A program made the position numbers and the translations under genes. Shown piece after piece: positions 42,412 to 51,138 of a stretch of 64,000 nt of DNA. Position 1 is the first letter of the stretch. Each line of letters starts with the position of its first letter. A model generated the notes under the pieces. It saw only the letters and a list, made by a program, of their open reading frames with translations. It did no database searches and had not been told where the DNA came from. Origin of the DNA: Halorubrum trapanicum (GTDB lineage: Archaea > Halobacteriota > Halobacteria > Halobacteriales > Haloferacaceae); the NCBI RefSeq assembly GCF_002355655.1, contig NZ_AP017569.1, positions 2,418,001-2,482,000 of the forward strand, in the 5' to 3' direction.

Positions 42412-44592
42412 GTGACGGACTCAGAGCAACCCGACGACGACTCGATGCGTGAGGTCGTCGAGCGGTCCCGGAGCGGCGCGCCCGCGGTCGGCGAGGCCGT
42501 CCGGGACCGGTTCTCCTCGGACGAGGTGTTCCAGCGGATCATCGCGGCCGCGGACGAGGAGGTGACCTCGGGGAGCCGCGAGCTGTTCTTCAGCGGGCTC
42601 GCCGCCGGGTTGGCGATCACGATCACGTTCATGCTGTACGCGTCGCTGACCGCGGCGACCGACTCCCATCCCGTCTTGAGCGTGCTGCTGTACCCGCTCG
42701 GGTTCATCTACATCATCATCGGCGGCTACCAGCTGTACACCGAGAACACGCTGCCGCCGGTGGCGCTCACCCTCGAACGACTCGCGAGCCTTCCGACGCT
42801 CCTCCGCCACTGGACGATTGTGCTCGCGGGGAACTTCGTCGGCGGCGGGATCGGTGCGCTCGTGCTGTCGTACGGGGGCGTCTTCACGGGCGACACCGTC
42901 GACGCGGCGCGGTACATCTCCGAGGGAGGGTTCGGCGTCGGCACCGTGCCGCTGTTCTTCAAGGCCGCGATGGCGGGGCTCGTCGTCGCCGGCGTCGTCT
43001 GGGTCGGCTTCGCCTCCACCGACTCCGTGAGTCGGATGCTCGTCGTCTACCTCGCGTTCCTCGCGATCCCGCTCGGCGACCTGTTCCACGTGGTCGTCTC
43101 CTTCACCGAGGTCCTCTACCTGTTCTTCGAGTACAGCATTCCGCTGTACGGCGCCGAGATCAGCCTCTACTCCGGGATGGTCGGGTTCGTGGTCCCGGTC
43201 CTGCTTGGGAACACCATCGGCGGTGTCGTCTTAGTCACGCTCGTCAACTACTTCCAGACCAGCGAGGAGCGCCTCGAAGAGGCGCGCTTCGAGGGCGTCA
43301 GCCGTCGCCTGACGGTCCCCGAGTGGGTGTTCGGCCGCGCGGCCGGTCGCTCGTACGTCCCCATCTTGGACGCCACCGAGGCGACGCTGTTCGCGGGCGA
43401 GGGGTACCGGATCATGGTGCCGATCACGAACCCCCGGACGGACGGCCCGATCGTCAGGCTGGCGGCGCGGCTCGCGAGCAGCCACGAGGACGGGGTCGTC
43501 CATATCGTCCACGTGGTTCAGGCGCCGGAGCGCATGTCCCTGTCCTCCGGTGACGCGGGCCAGCGGATCGCGAACGTCTCCGCGCAGGGAATGGCCGACC
43601 TCCGGTCGACCGCGGCCGAGTACGACGTCGACGTATCGACCTCGACGGTGGTCTCGCACCGCTCGTTCGAGGAGGTGTTCAACATGGCCCGTCGGACCCG
43701 CCCGGACGCGGTGCTGATGGGCTGGGGCGACGACCAGCTGTGGAGCGCCGCCCGCGCCGAGCGCCCCATCGACGAGCTCACCAACCAGCTCCCCTGCGAC
43801 TTCCTCATCCTCAACGAGCACGAGCTCGACACCTCGCGGGTCCTGATCCCGACCTCCGGCGGTCCGGACTCGGACCTGAGCGCGGAGGTCGCGAAGGTGC
43901 TCGCCGACACGGCCGACGCCGACGTGACGCTGCTCCACGTGGTCGACGGGCCAGAGAACAGGGGACAGGGTGAGCTGTTCCTCGCGAACTGGGCCGAGGA
44001 ACACGGCCTCGAAAACGCAGAACTCGTGGTCGACGACGGCGGCGACGTGGAGGCGGGAATCTGCGACGCGGCCGCCGACAAGACCCTCGTCATCATCGGC
44101 GCCACCGAGAAGGGGCTGCTCTCGCGGCTCGTCTCGGACTCGCTGCACCTCGACGTGATCCACGACGTCGACGCCTCGGTGCTGCTCACCGAGCGCCCGA
44201 GCAGCCGGTCGCTGCGCGAGCGGCTGTTCGGCTCCGGCCGCCGCGCGACCGACGTGTCGGGCGGCGTCGAGCGCGATCCGGAGCGGTCCGAGGGAACCGA
44301 CGTACGGTCCGCCGAGACCCGCGACGGCGACCGCGACGGCGCCGGTCGCGACCCGGACGACGGATCTCCCGACGGCGGGTCCGACGCCGCCGCGGACGCG
44401 GCGGTCGACGAGGTGACCGAGGACGATGCGGACGGCGCCGACGCCGACGAGACGGCCGAGAGCGCGGACGACGGTCCCGAGGACGAGCAGCCGCACCTCG
44501 ACGAAACGTTCATCGCGGACCACGACGAGGCGGACGAGGAGGCCGCAGACGAGGCGGACGACGACGCCGACCGCGGCGACGACGCGCGATAG
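42412..44592 (+). CDS. Formate/nitrite transporter fused to two UspA domains
   Basis: 726 residues. Residues about 35-290 are a six-helix FNT channel (FSGLAAGLAITITFMLYASL, PLGFIYIIIGGYQLYTENTL, LAGNFVGGGIGALVLSYGG, GNTIGGVVLVTLVNYFQTS). Residues about 330-475 and 477-600 are UspA domains (YRIMVPITNPRTDGPIVRLA; RVLIPTSGGPDSDLSAEVAK, LVIIGATEKGLLSRLV). Residues 600-726 are an extremely acidic Asp/Glu/Ala tail. FNT channels pass formate, nitrite or hydrosulfide; tandem UspA domains may bind nucleotides and regulate flux. That regulation is inference. The stop codon lies in a hairpin (44585-44614). Confidence 0.92.
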   Translation: MTDSEQPDDDSMREVVERSRSGAPAVGEAVRDRFSSDEVFQRIIAAADEEVTSGSRELFFSGLAAGLAITITFMLYASLTAATDSHPVLSVLLYPLGFIYIIIGGYQLYTENTLPPVALTLERLASLPTLLRHWTIVLAGNFVGGGIGALVLSYGGVFTGDTVDAARYISEGGFGVGTVPLFFKAAMAGLVVAGVVWVGFASTDSVSRMLVVYLAFLAIPLGDLFHVVVSFTEVLYLFFEYSIPLYGAEISLYSGMVGFVVPVLLGNTIGGVVLVTLVNYFQTSEERLEEARFEGVSRRLTVPEWVFGRAAGRSYVPILDATEATLFAGEGYRIMVPITNPRTDGPIVRLAARLASSHEDGVVHIVHVVQAPERMSLSSGDAGQRIANVSAQGMADLRSTAAEYDVDVSTSTVVSHRSFEEVFNMARRTRPDAVLMGWGDDQLWSAARAERPIDELTNQLPCDFLILNEHELDTSRVLIPTSGGPDSDLSAEVAKVLADTADADVTLLHVVDGPENRGQGELFLANWAEEHGLENAELVVDDGGDVEAGICDAAADKTLVIIGATEKGLLSRLVSDSLHLDVIHDVDASVLLTERPSSRSLRERLFGSGRRATDVSGGVERDPERSEGTDVRSAETRDGDRDGAGRDPDDGSPDGGSDAAADAAVDEVTEDDADGADADETAESADDGPEDEQPHLDETFIADHDEADEEAADEADDDADRGDDAR

Positions 44593-44614
44593 CGAAAACG
44601 GCTCTTTGCGCTAT
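44585..44614 (+). terminator. Stem-loop at the FNT-UspA stop codon
   Basis: Perfect 8-bp arms CGATAGCG/CGCTATCG flank a 14-nt loop; the TAG stop (44590-44592) lies in the left arm. The TATA box of the SIMPL lipoprotein gene begins three bases after the stem. It could end the upstream transcript or be an operator for the downstream promoter. Confidence 0.5.
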
Positions 44615-44651
44615 CGGCGTTTTATAGGTACCCGCCGTCGATCGGGCGGAT

Positions 44652-45401
44652 ATGGACAGACGACTGACGGCACTCATCGGCATCGCTGCGCTCGTGGCGC
44701 TCGCCGGCTGCGCGGGGATCGCGGGGACGGCCACCCCGACGGACGGCGGCGACGAGACGGGACTGGAACGGAGCATCGAAGTGACGGCCGCGGGCGAGGC
44801 GACCGCAGCCCCGGACCGCGCCACGCTCCGCGTCGCGGTGACCGCCACCGGCGACGACGCCGCGGCCGTGCGCGACGAACTGGCCGCCGGCGAGGAGGAG
44901 ATCCGGACGGCGCTGACCGACTGGGGGCTCGACGAGGACGCGATCCGGACCGAGCGGTACGACGTGCGCGAGAGCTACGAGACCCGGGACGACCCGAACC
45001 GGACGCGGTACGAGGGCGTCCACCAGTACGCGATCGAGCTCGACGACGTCGACGCCGTCGGAGAGGTGATCGACGTCGCGGTCGATGCCGGCGCCGACCA
45101 GGTCCAGCGTATCCAGTTCGGGCTGAGCGACGAGCGCGAGCGCGAACTCCGCGAGGAGGCGCTCACGGCGGCGATGGCGAACGCCGACGACGACGCGGCC
45201 GTCCTCGCGAACGCGAGCGACCTCGAAGTGGTCGGCGTGTACGACGTCTCCACGGCGCAGTCCGACCCGACGCCGTTCATCGCCGAGAGCTTCAACGCGG
45301 CCGCCGGCGGCGACGCGGGCGGCGCCTCCACGAGCGTCCAGACCGGCGACGTGAGCGTGCGCGTCACGGTGAACGTCGTGTACGAGGCGACGCCGGCCTG
45401 A
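44652..45401 (+). CDS. SIMPL (DUF541) domain lipoprotein
   Basis: 249 residues. A signal with lipobox LVALAGC (cleavage before Cys) suggests a lipid-anchored extracytoplasmic protein. The rest is a SIMPL domain: SIEVTAAGEATAAPDRATLR, RTALTDWGLDEDAIRTERYD, then the repeated QYAIELDDVDAVGEVIDVA and VSVRVTVNVVYEATPA strands. Family members are periplasmic or outer-surface proteins with no settled enzymatic role. A TTTTATAGG box at 44617-44626 gives a leaderless or near-leaderless start. A T-run (CTATTTTTAG, about 45444-45453) after the stop may terminate it. Confidence 0.88.
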   Translation: MDRRLTALIGIAALVALAGCAGIAGTATPTDGGDETGLERSIEVTAAGEATAAPDRATLRVAVTATGDDAAAVRDELAAGEEEIRTALTDWGLDEDAIRTERYDVRESYETRDDPNRTRYEGVHQYAIELDDVDAVGEVIDVAVDAGADQVQRIQFGLSDERERELREEALTAAMANADDDAAVLANASDLEVVGVYDVSTAQSDPTPFIAESFNAAAGGDAGGASTSVQTGDVSVRVTVNVVYEATPA

Positions 45402-45572
45402 CGGCGGTACGGAGGCGTATCGATCTCAAGGCTGTTATACTCCTATTTTTAGACAGTTTACCACTTGAAAAATCCAATTGATGGGGCGGCTTCTTGATCG
45501 AGTGCGGGAGTAGGTATCGCAGATCAGCGGTGGCGGGAGTATATTTAAAAGGCGATGAGCGATAGCGACGAT

Positions 45573-45965
45573 CGCTTATAAAAGAACACCGCGGTGCGGT
45601 GGCGCGCCTGCGAGCGGCCGAAGCGAAGCGGAGGCCGCGAGCCAGCCCGCGAGGGAGTCGCTGGCGCCGGGACGGCGCCAGCGACGAGGCTGGGGAGGCG
45701 TGAGGCTGTGCGGTGCTGTGCGGGGCGGGACTCAAAGGGGCAGCCGTCGAGGCGGGCGGAGGCGACGTAAGTAGCGTGGCGCTACGCGCCACGGAAATCC
45801 GGCGGCGAAGCCGCCGGCGACACCGCAGGAACGAGCGACGCGAGTCACAAGGAGCACAGCGAGCGTCCGCCCGCCTCGACGGCTGGGGCTTTGGAGGCAC
45901 TCACCGCGGTAGTGTCAGTCACTTATAAACAGCCGACAACAACACCGCTATTCTACTTATAAACG
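45573..45965 (+). repeat. Structured intergenic element, copy 5
   Basis: The 17-mer core is at 45727-45743. A CTTATAAAAG box precedes it (45575-45584). Stems: GCGGCC/GGCCGC closing an inner GAAGCGAAGCGGA; GTCGCTGGCGCCG/CGGCGCCAGCGAC; long-range CAGCCGTCGAGGCGGGCGGA with TCCGCCCGCCTCGACGGCTG (compensated TCGA where copy 4 has GGA). Internal hairpins are GTGGCGC/GCGCCAC and CCGGCGGC/GCCGCCGG, matching copy 2. Two TTATAA boxes lie 34 bp apart (45923, 45957), the only exception to the 57-bp period. It fills the gap 45402-46000 between the convergent SIMPL and NOG1 genes. Confidence 0.85.
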
Positions 45966-46000
45966 GCCTCACTCACGACGTACTACACGTACTCCCGTGA

Positions 46001-46984
46001 CTACTCCCCGTCGCGCGTCGGGAGGTCGGGCTCGTAGCCGACCGCGTCGACCGCCATGTCGAGGACGTCCTCGACGTTCTCCCCTTCCGTGACGCTCATC
46101 GTCGCGTCGACGGACTCCGCCTTCACCGCCTCGAAGCGGTCGTGTTTGTTCGCCACGGTGAGCAGCGGCACGTCCGCGCCGAACAGCTCGCGGACCTCCT
46201 CGCGGAGCTCCAGCTGGACGTCGAGGGGGTAGCCGCAGTCGCCGGAGGGGTCGATGACGAAGACGACGGCGTCCGCGAGGTGTTCGAGGGCGCTCACCGC
46301 CTGCCGCTCGATGTCGTTGCGCTCGTCTTCCGGCCGGTCGAGCAGCCCGGGCGTGTCGACGATCTGGTAGCGGACGCGGTCCCGATCGAAGTGGCCGATC
46401 TGGACGCCCTTCGTGGTGAACGGGTACTCCGCGATCTGGTTCGACGCGCGGGTGACGCGGTTGACGAACGAGGACTTCCCGACGTTCGGGTAGCCGGCGA
46501 CGACGATGGCCGGCTCGTCGGGGTCGATCTCCGGGAGCACCTTCAGCTGGTCCCGCGAGTCGCCGATGTACCGGAGGTCGTCCTCGATCTGGTCCATCAC
46601 GTCCGCCATGCGCGCGAACGCCTGCTTGCGGTGTTTCCGCGCGGTGTCGACGTCCGAGTTCCGGATCTTCGTCGTGTACTCGTCGCGGAGGTCCTCGATC
46701 TGGCGGCTGGCCCACATCACCTGCGAGAGCGCCTGTCGGAGGCGGTCGACGTCGACGATGGCGTCGGCGAGCTCGTAGTAGAACGGGTCGACGTCGAAGC
46801 CGAAGTCCGGCCACGAGGTGACGACGTTCTCCAAGTTGTCCGAGAGCACGTTGCCGGCGGTCCGGAGCATCGACTCCTGGGCGTCGTGCCCGCGCTTCGC
46901 GCGCCCGGCCCGCGCCGCCCGCGAGAACGCCTTGTCGACGAGTTCCTCCGCGCGCGGAGTCGTCGGGAGGCCCTCAAATATCAT
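46001..46984 (-). CDS. NOG1-type GTPase
   Basis: 327 residues. The start MIFEGLPTTPRAEELVDKAF and the helical N-terminal half match archaeal NOG1, a GTPase linked to large ribosomal subunit assembly. G motifs: G1 GYPNVGKSS, G3 DTPGLLDRPEDERN, G4 ANKHD. The effector region includes EYPFTTKGVQIGHF. It is shorter than eukaryotic NOG1, as usual in archaea. A minus-strand TCTTATACG box (47010-47018) 28 bp upstream supports the start at 46984. Confidence 0.94.
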   Translation of the reverse strand: MIFEGLPTTPRAEELVDKAFSRAARAGRAKRGHDAQESMLRTAGNVLSDNLENVVTSWPDFGFDVDPFYYELADAIVDVDRLRQALSQVMWASRQIEDLRDEYTTKIRNSDVDTARKHRKQAFARMADVMDQIEDDLRYIGDSRDQLKVLPEIDPDEPAIVVAGYPNVGKSSFVNRVTRASNQIAEYPFTTKGVQIGHFDRDRVRYQIVDTPGLLDRPEDERNDIERQAVSALEHLADAVVFVIDPSGDCGYPLDVQLELREEVRELFGADVPLLTVANKHDRFEAVKAESVDATMSVTEGENVEDVLDMAVDAVGYEPDLPTRDGE

Positions 46985-47182
46985 GTTGCCCCGACTTGAC
47001 CGCCGACGCGTATAAGACCGTCCGTTCGCGGACCCCCGCGACACGGCGGCACACGGTCGAACGCGCCGACCCTCGGGAACGGAGCCGTTCCGTCGCCGCG
47101 GACTGCGAGGGCGATGAACGATCGTTATCTTCCCCACGCATATTTCGAGACGTTCTTATGCTTCAAGAGAATATCGCGGCGC

Positions 47183-48648
47183 ATGGCACGCTCGTTCACG
47201 CCGACGGCGTACGAGGACCTCGACCCGGACCGTCGCCCGAGCCTGGCGGCGGCGCTGGTTCCGGTCCTCGCCGTCGTCGCGTTCCTCGGCATCGGCTCGG
47301 CCCTCCTGGGCCTGGACCCGCACCCGCCGCTCCTCTGGAGCATCGCCTTCGTCGGCGCGTTCGGGCTGTGGCTCGGCTACGACTGGGACGACCTGTTCGA
47401 CGGCATCGCCAACGGCCTCGTGATGGGGCTCCAGGCGATCCTCATCATCTTCACCATCTACGGGCTGATCGCCACGTGGGTCAGCGCCGGCACCATCCCG
47501 AGCCTGATGTACTAGGGCTGGAGGTGCTCTCGCCGACGACGTTCCTCCCCGCGGCCGCGGTCCTCGCCGCGGTCGTCGCGTTCGCGATCGGCTCCTCGTG
47601 GACCACGGTCGGGACGCTCGGCGTCGCCTTCGTCGGCATCGGCGCGGGGCTCGGCGTCCCGGCGCCGATGACGGTCGGCGCGGTCCTCTCGGGCGCGTAC
47701 GCCGGCGACAAGCAGTCGCCGCTCTCCGACACCACGAACCTCGCGGCCGGCGTCACCAACACCGACCTGTACGGTCACATCCGCCGCATGCGGACCGGCA
47801 CCGCGATCGCCTTCGGGCTCGCGGTCCTCGGCTTCGCCGCGCTCGGCCTCCGCACGAGCGGGGCCATCCCGGCGGGCCGGATCGCCGAGATCCAGGGCGG
47901 ACTCACGGAGACGTACGCGATCACGGTCGTCGCGTTCGTCCCGCTCGTCGTCACCTTCGGGCTGGCGCTGCGCGGCTACGCGGCGCTCCCGACGCTCGTC
48001 GCCGGCGTGTTCGCCGGCGCGTTCACGACCATCCTCCTCCAGGGGACCGGCTTCGTCGCCGCGTGGGAGATATTCATGTACGGGACCGCGCCGGAGTCGG
48101 GCTCCCAGACGGTGAACGACCTCCTCGCGACCGGCGGACTCACCGGCTCTGCGTGGACGATCACGGTCGTCGTCGCCGCGCTCTCGCTCGGCGGAATACT
48201 GGAGCGCACGGGCGTCCTCGCGGTGCTCGCCCACGCGTTCACGTCGGCCGTGCGGAGCCCGGGCGCGCTGGTGGCGGGGACCGGCGTCTCGGCGATCTTC
48301 ATCAACGCGCTCACCTCCCAGCAGTACATGAGCATCGTCCTCCCGGGCGTCACGCTCCGGAACACCTACGACGAGTTCGGGCTCGACACGGACCAGCTCT
48401 CCCGCGCGGTCGAGGCCGCCGGGACGCCGACCGGCGCGCTGTTCCCGTGGCACGCCGGCGCCGTCTTCATGGCGAGCGCCACCGGCGTGCCGACGCTGGA
48501 GTACGCGCCCTACTACCTGTTCGCGTTCCTCTCGCCGCTCGTGCTGTTCGCCATGGCCGCGACCGGCTACACGATCGACGTGGGACCGCTCGCGGCCGAC
48601 GCCGATCCGGGCGAGACCGCCGCGCCGACTCCCGGAAGCGACGACTGA
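47183..48648 (+). pseudogene. nhaC: NhaC-type Na+/H+ antiporter gene with a frameshift
   Basis: NhaC family antiporters exchange Na+ for H+ across the membrane. The first frame (47183-47515, MARSFTPTAYEDLDP to AGTIPSLMY) stops at TAG 47513-47515. The next frame continues at 47515 with GLEVLSPTTFLPAAAVLAAV, the NhaC signature GAYAGDKQSPLSDTTNLAAG, and the normal C-terminus. Reading TACTAGGGCTGG as TACTACGGGCTGG restores SLMYYGLEVLSP, so one base (a C after 47514) appears missing. It is either a recent inactivating deletion or a sequencing error; the rest of the gene shows no decay. A TTCTTATGC box about 25 bp upstream supports the start. Confidence 0.9.
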
Positions 48649-48674
48649 GCCCCGGACGGCCGCCTCGGTCCCGC

Positions 48675-48748
48675 TCGGGCCGACCGGTCCGTTCGCGGAA
48701 CCGAGCGCCTCGTTCGCGATATCGACTGTTCCGTTCGCGATACCGAGC
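48675..48748. repeat. Three imperfect CGTTCGCG-type direct repeats
   Basis: Units around CCGTTCGCGGAACCGAGCGC, CGTTCGCGATATCGACTG and CCGTTCGCGATACCGAGCGC occur in a row between nhaC and the MFS gene. They are short and imperfect; no function is evident. Confidence 0.5.
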
Positions 48749-48793
48749 GCCGTAACCGGATCCGTTTTGTCCCGCGGGACACCGAGTCGGCCC

Positions 48794-50113
48794 ATGTCCG
48801 AGCGGTGGCTGTACGCGTGGGGGCTCGCCTCGGTGGCCTTCGGCGGCGCCTCGCTCGTCGTCCCGCTGTACGTCGTCGACCTCGGCGGCGGCCCGTTTGT
48901 CCTCGGCATCCTCGCGGCCGTCGCGGCGCTCGTCGGCGTCCCCGGCGCCCTCTGGTTCGGTCGCGCCGCCGACCGCACCGGCAGGCGGCGAGGGCTCGTC
49001 CTCGCCGCGCTCGCCGGCGCGACCCTCGCGGTCGCCGCCGTCCCGCTCACCGACCGGATCGCTGCGGTGATCGCGGCCAACGCCGTCGTCTGGTTCGCCT
49101 TCGCGGCCGCGACGCCCGTCCTGACCCTGCTCGCGGTCGCGGACGCGCCCGAGGCCGCCTGGAGCGAGCGGATCGCCGACCTCAACCGGTATCAGGGGAT
49201 CGGCTGGGCGCTGGGGCTCCTCCTCGGGACCGCGTGGACCGTCGGCGGGGCCGCCGTCGCGTCGCCGGCGGCCGCCACCCGAACGCTGTTCGCGCCGCTC
49301 GCGGTCGCCGCCGGGCTCTCCTGTGTCGCCGCCGCCCGGACGCTCCCGGCCGACCCGCCAGGCGACCTGACCGAGGGCACCGCCGCGTTGCCCTCGGGGA
49401 GCCGCGTGCGCCGCGCCATCCGCCGCGCCGACCGGTTCGCCGTGCGCGGCGCGACGCTCCCCGGTGCGCTCGCCCGGACCGACTTTCGGGGGCTCGATCC
49501 GCGACGCCTCGCCGCGCGCTTCACGCCCGCGCTCGCGGCGTACTTCCTCGCCGCGCTCCTGTTTCTCTCCGGATTCTCGGCCTTTTTCGCGCCGCTGCCG
49601 GCGTTCCTCACCGAGATCGGGTTCGGCTCCGGCGGCACGTTCGCGCTGTACCTAGTGAACAGCGTCGCGGCCGCGGTCGCGTTCGGGACCGCCGGCCGCC
49701 TCGCGGCCGAGCGGAACGTCGTGCGGCTCCAAGTCGGCGGGCTGGTCGCCCGCGCGGTCATGCTCCCCACGGTCGCGCTCGTCGGCGCGGCGCTCGGCGC
49801 GAGCGCGCTCGGGTTCGTCGCGGTCGGCGTCGCGTTCGCGGCGGTCGGGCTCACGTGGGCGGTGATCGCGGTCACCGCCGGCGTGCTCGTCACGCGCCTC
49901 GCGCCGCCGGCGATCCGGGGCGAGGCGCTCGGCGCGTACGCGGCGCTCGGAGCGCTGGCGGGCGGAATCGGCAGCGTCCTCGGCGGCTGGCTCGCGGCGG
50001 TCGGCTACCGCCTCGCGTTCGGCGTCGCCGGCGCGCTCGTCATCGCGGGCGCGGCGGTCGCGCTCGCCGTCGGGCGCCGAGTCGACGGCGGCGGGTCGGG
50101 CGCAGTGCGGTGA
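48794..50113 (+). CDS. Major facilitator superfamily transporter
   Basis: 439 residues from the Met at 48794 (MSERWLYAWG). There are about twelve membrane segments, with the MFS loop 2-3 motif in GRAADRTGRRRGLVLAAL and the mirrored one in GTAGRLAAERNVVRLQVG. The central loop (190-245) is hydrophilic and Arg/Ala-rich. It resembles drug or sugar efflux carriers of haloarchaea, but the substrate cannot be told. Confidence 0.88.
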   Translation: MSERWLYAWGLASVAFGGASLVVPLYVVDLGGGPFVLGILAAVAALVGVPGALWFGRAADRTGRRRGLVLAALAGATLAVAAVPLTDRIAAVIAANAVVWFAFAAATPVLTLLAVADAPEAAWSERIADLNRYQGIGWALGLLLGTAWTVGGAAVASPAAATRTLFAPLAVAAGLSCVAAARTLPADPPGDLTEGTAALPSGSRVRRAIRRADRFAVRGATLPGALARTDFRGLDPRRLAARFTPALAAYFLAALLFLSGFSAFFAPLPAFLTEIGFGSGGTFALYLVNSVAAAVAFGTAGRLAAERNVVRLQVGGLVARAVMLPTVALVGAALGASALGFVAVGVAFAAVGLTWAVIAVTAGVLVTRLAPPAIRGEALGAYAALGALAGGIGSVLGGWLAAVGYRLAFGVAGALVIAGAAVALAVGRRVDGGGSGAVR

Positions 50114-50176
50114 CTCGCCGGGGAGCGCGCCCCCGCGTTCGACACGTTTACGCGCCCGCCGCGCCGTCCGTTCCAC

Positions 50177-50677
50177 ATGAGTCTGGAGGTCGCCGTCGCC
50201 GCCCCGTTCAAGACCCGGGCCCAGGACCGGCTCGGCGAGGGGGAGTTCGTCGTCGCGCTGTCGCTGGAGCGGGAGTGGTTCTCGCCCGACCAGGCGAAGC
50301 GCCTCGTCGACGTCGCCGTCGGTCGCGGGCTGCTGGCCTCGGAGGACGGCGATCTGGTCCCGCAGTTCGACCCGGCCGAGGTGACCGTTCCGGAGGGGTT
50401 CGCCCCGGACGAATCGGTGCTCCGCGAGCAGTCCACCTTCGAGAGCGCGCTCGACGCCATCGTGGCCGCGGGCGTCGAGAAGCAGCGCGCGGTCGCCGCG
50501 ATCAACGAGCGACAGCGCGCGCTGGCGGTTACCATCGAGGCCGCCGCGGTCCTCTACGCCCGCGAGCAAGGGGCCGCGGTCGACCGCCTCGCCGCCGACG
50601 TGCGCGAGGAGCTCGCCGCCGCGGCGGGCGACGGAACGGCAGATCAGCGCGCCGCCGACGACTCGGAGGCGGCCTGA
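50177..50677 (+). CDS. DUF2240 family protein
   Basis: 166 residues. It has the archaeal DUF2240 pattern: VAVAAPFKTRAQDRLGEGEF, ALSLEREWFSPDQAKRLVDV, and a predicted winged-helix-like N-terminal half followed by a long alpha helix and an acidic tail. Function is unknown; the fold suggests a nucleic-acid-associated protein. A TATA-like CGTTTACGC is about 30 bp upstream. The next gene starts two bases after its stop, so they form an operon. Confidence 0.8.
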   Translation: MSLEVAVAAPFKTRAQDRLGEGEFVVALSLEREWFSPDQAKRLVDVAVGRGLLASEDGDLVPQFDPAEVTVPEGFAPDESVLREQSTFESALDAIVAAGVEKQRAVAAINERQRALAVTIEAAAVLYAREQGAAVDRLAADVREELAAAAGDGTADQRAADDSEAA

Positions 50678-50678
50678 G

Positions 50679-51086
50679 ATGGTCACGGACCGCCTCGCCG
50701 ACGGCGTCCGGATCGCCGAACTGCTCGCCTCGGAGGTGACCGGCAACGAGAGCGACCTCCGCGGGCTGGCGGTCGTCGACGCCGACCGCGAGGTCGAGCC
50801 GACGGCCGACGGCGCGCTGGCGTACCGGATCGCCCGCGAGGAGTCCGGAACGGACGAGGACGCGACCGAAACGGTCGCCGAGGTGTACGTCCAGCCGGAC
50901 CGCGTGCGGGTCGAGGCGATAGCGGCCCCGGACGCGGCCGCGGAAGCGGCGAGGGCGGTCGACCTCCGCGCGCGTCCGAAGGCGGTTCACCCGCCGCGCA
51001 CGCTGGTGTTCGTCGAGGACGGCGCGGGCGTGAAGCGGGCGCTCGCGGTCCTCGAAGCGGTCGGAAACGCGTCGGGCGAAGAGTAG
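50679..51086 (+). CDS. Conserved small haloarchaeal protein
   Basis: 135 residues. A helix-rich start (MVTDRLADGVRIAELLASEV) is followed by beta-strand-rich sequence (GLAVVDADREVEPTADGALA, EVYVQPDRVRVEAI) and a final helix (GVKRALAVLEAVGNA). I recognise no established domain. It lies directly after the DUF2240 gene with no room for a promoter, so co-expression is expected. Confidence 0.7.
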   Translation: MVTDRLADGVRIAELLASEVTGNESDLRGLAVVDADREVEPTADGALAYRIAREESGTDEDATETVAEVYVQPDRVRVEAIAAPDAAAEAARAVDLRARPKAVHPPRTLVFVEDGAGVKRALAVLEAVGNASGEE

Positions 51087-51138
51087 CCGGCGGCCGGCGT
51101 CGATCCGCTAAAAAAGAGCCCCGTCGCGCGGTCGTCGA

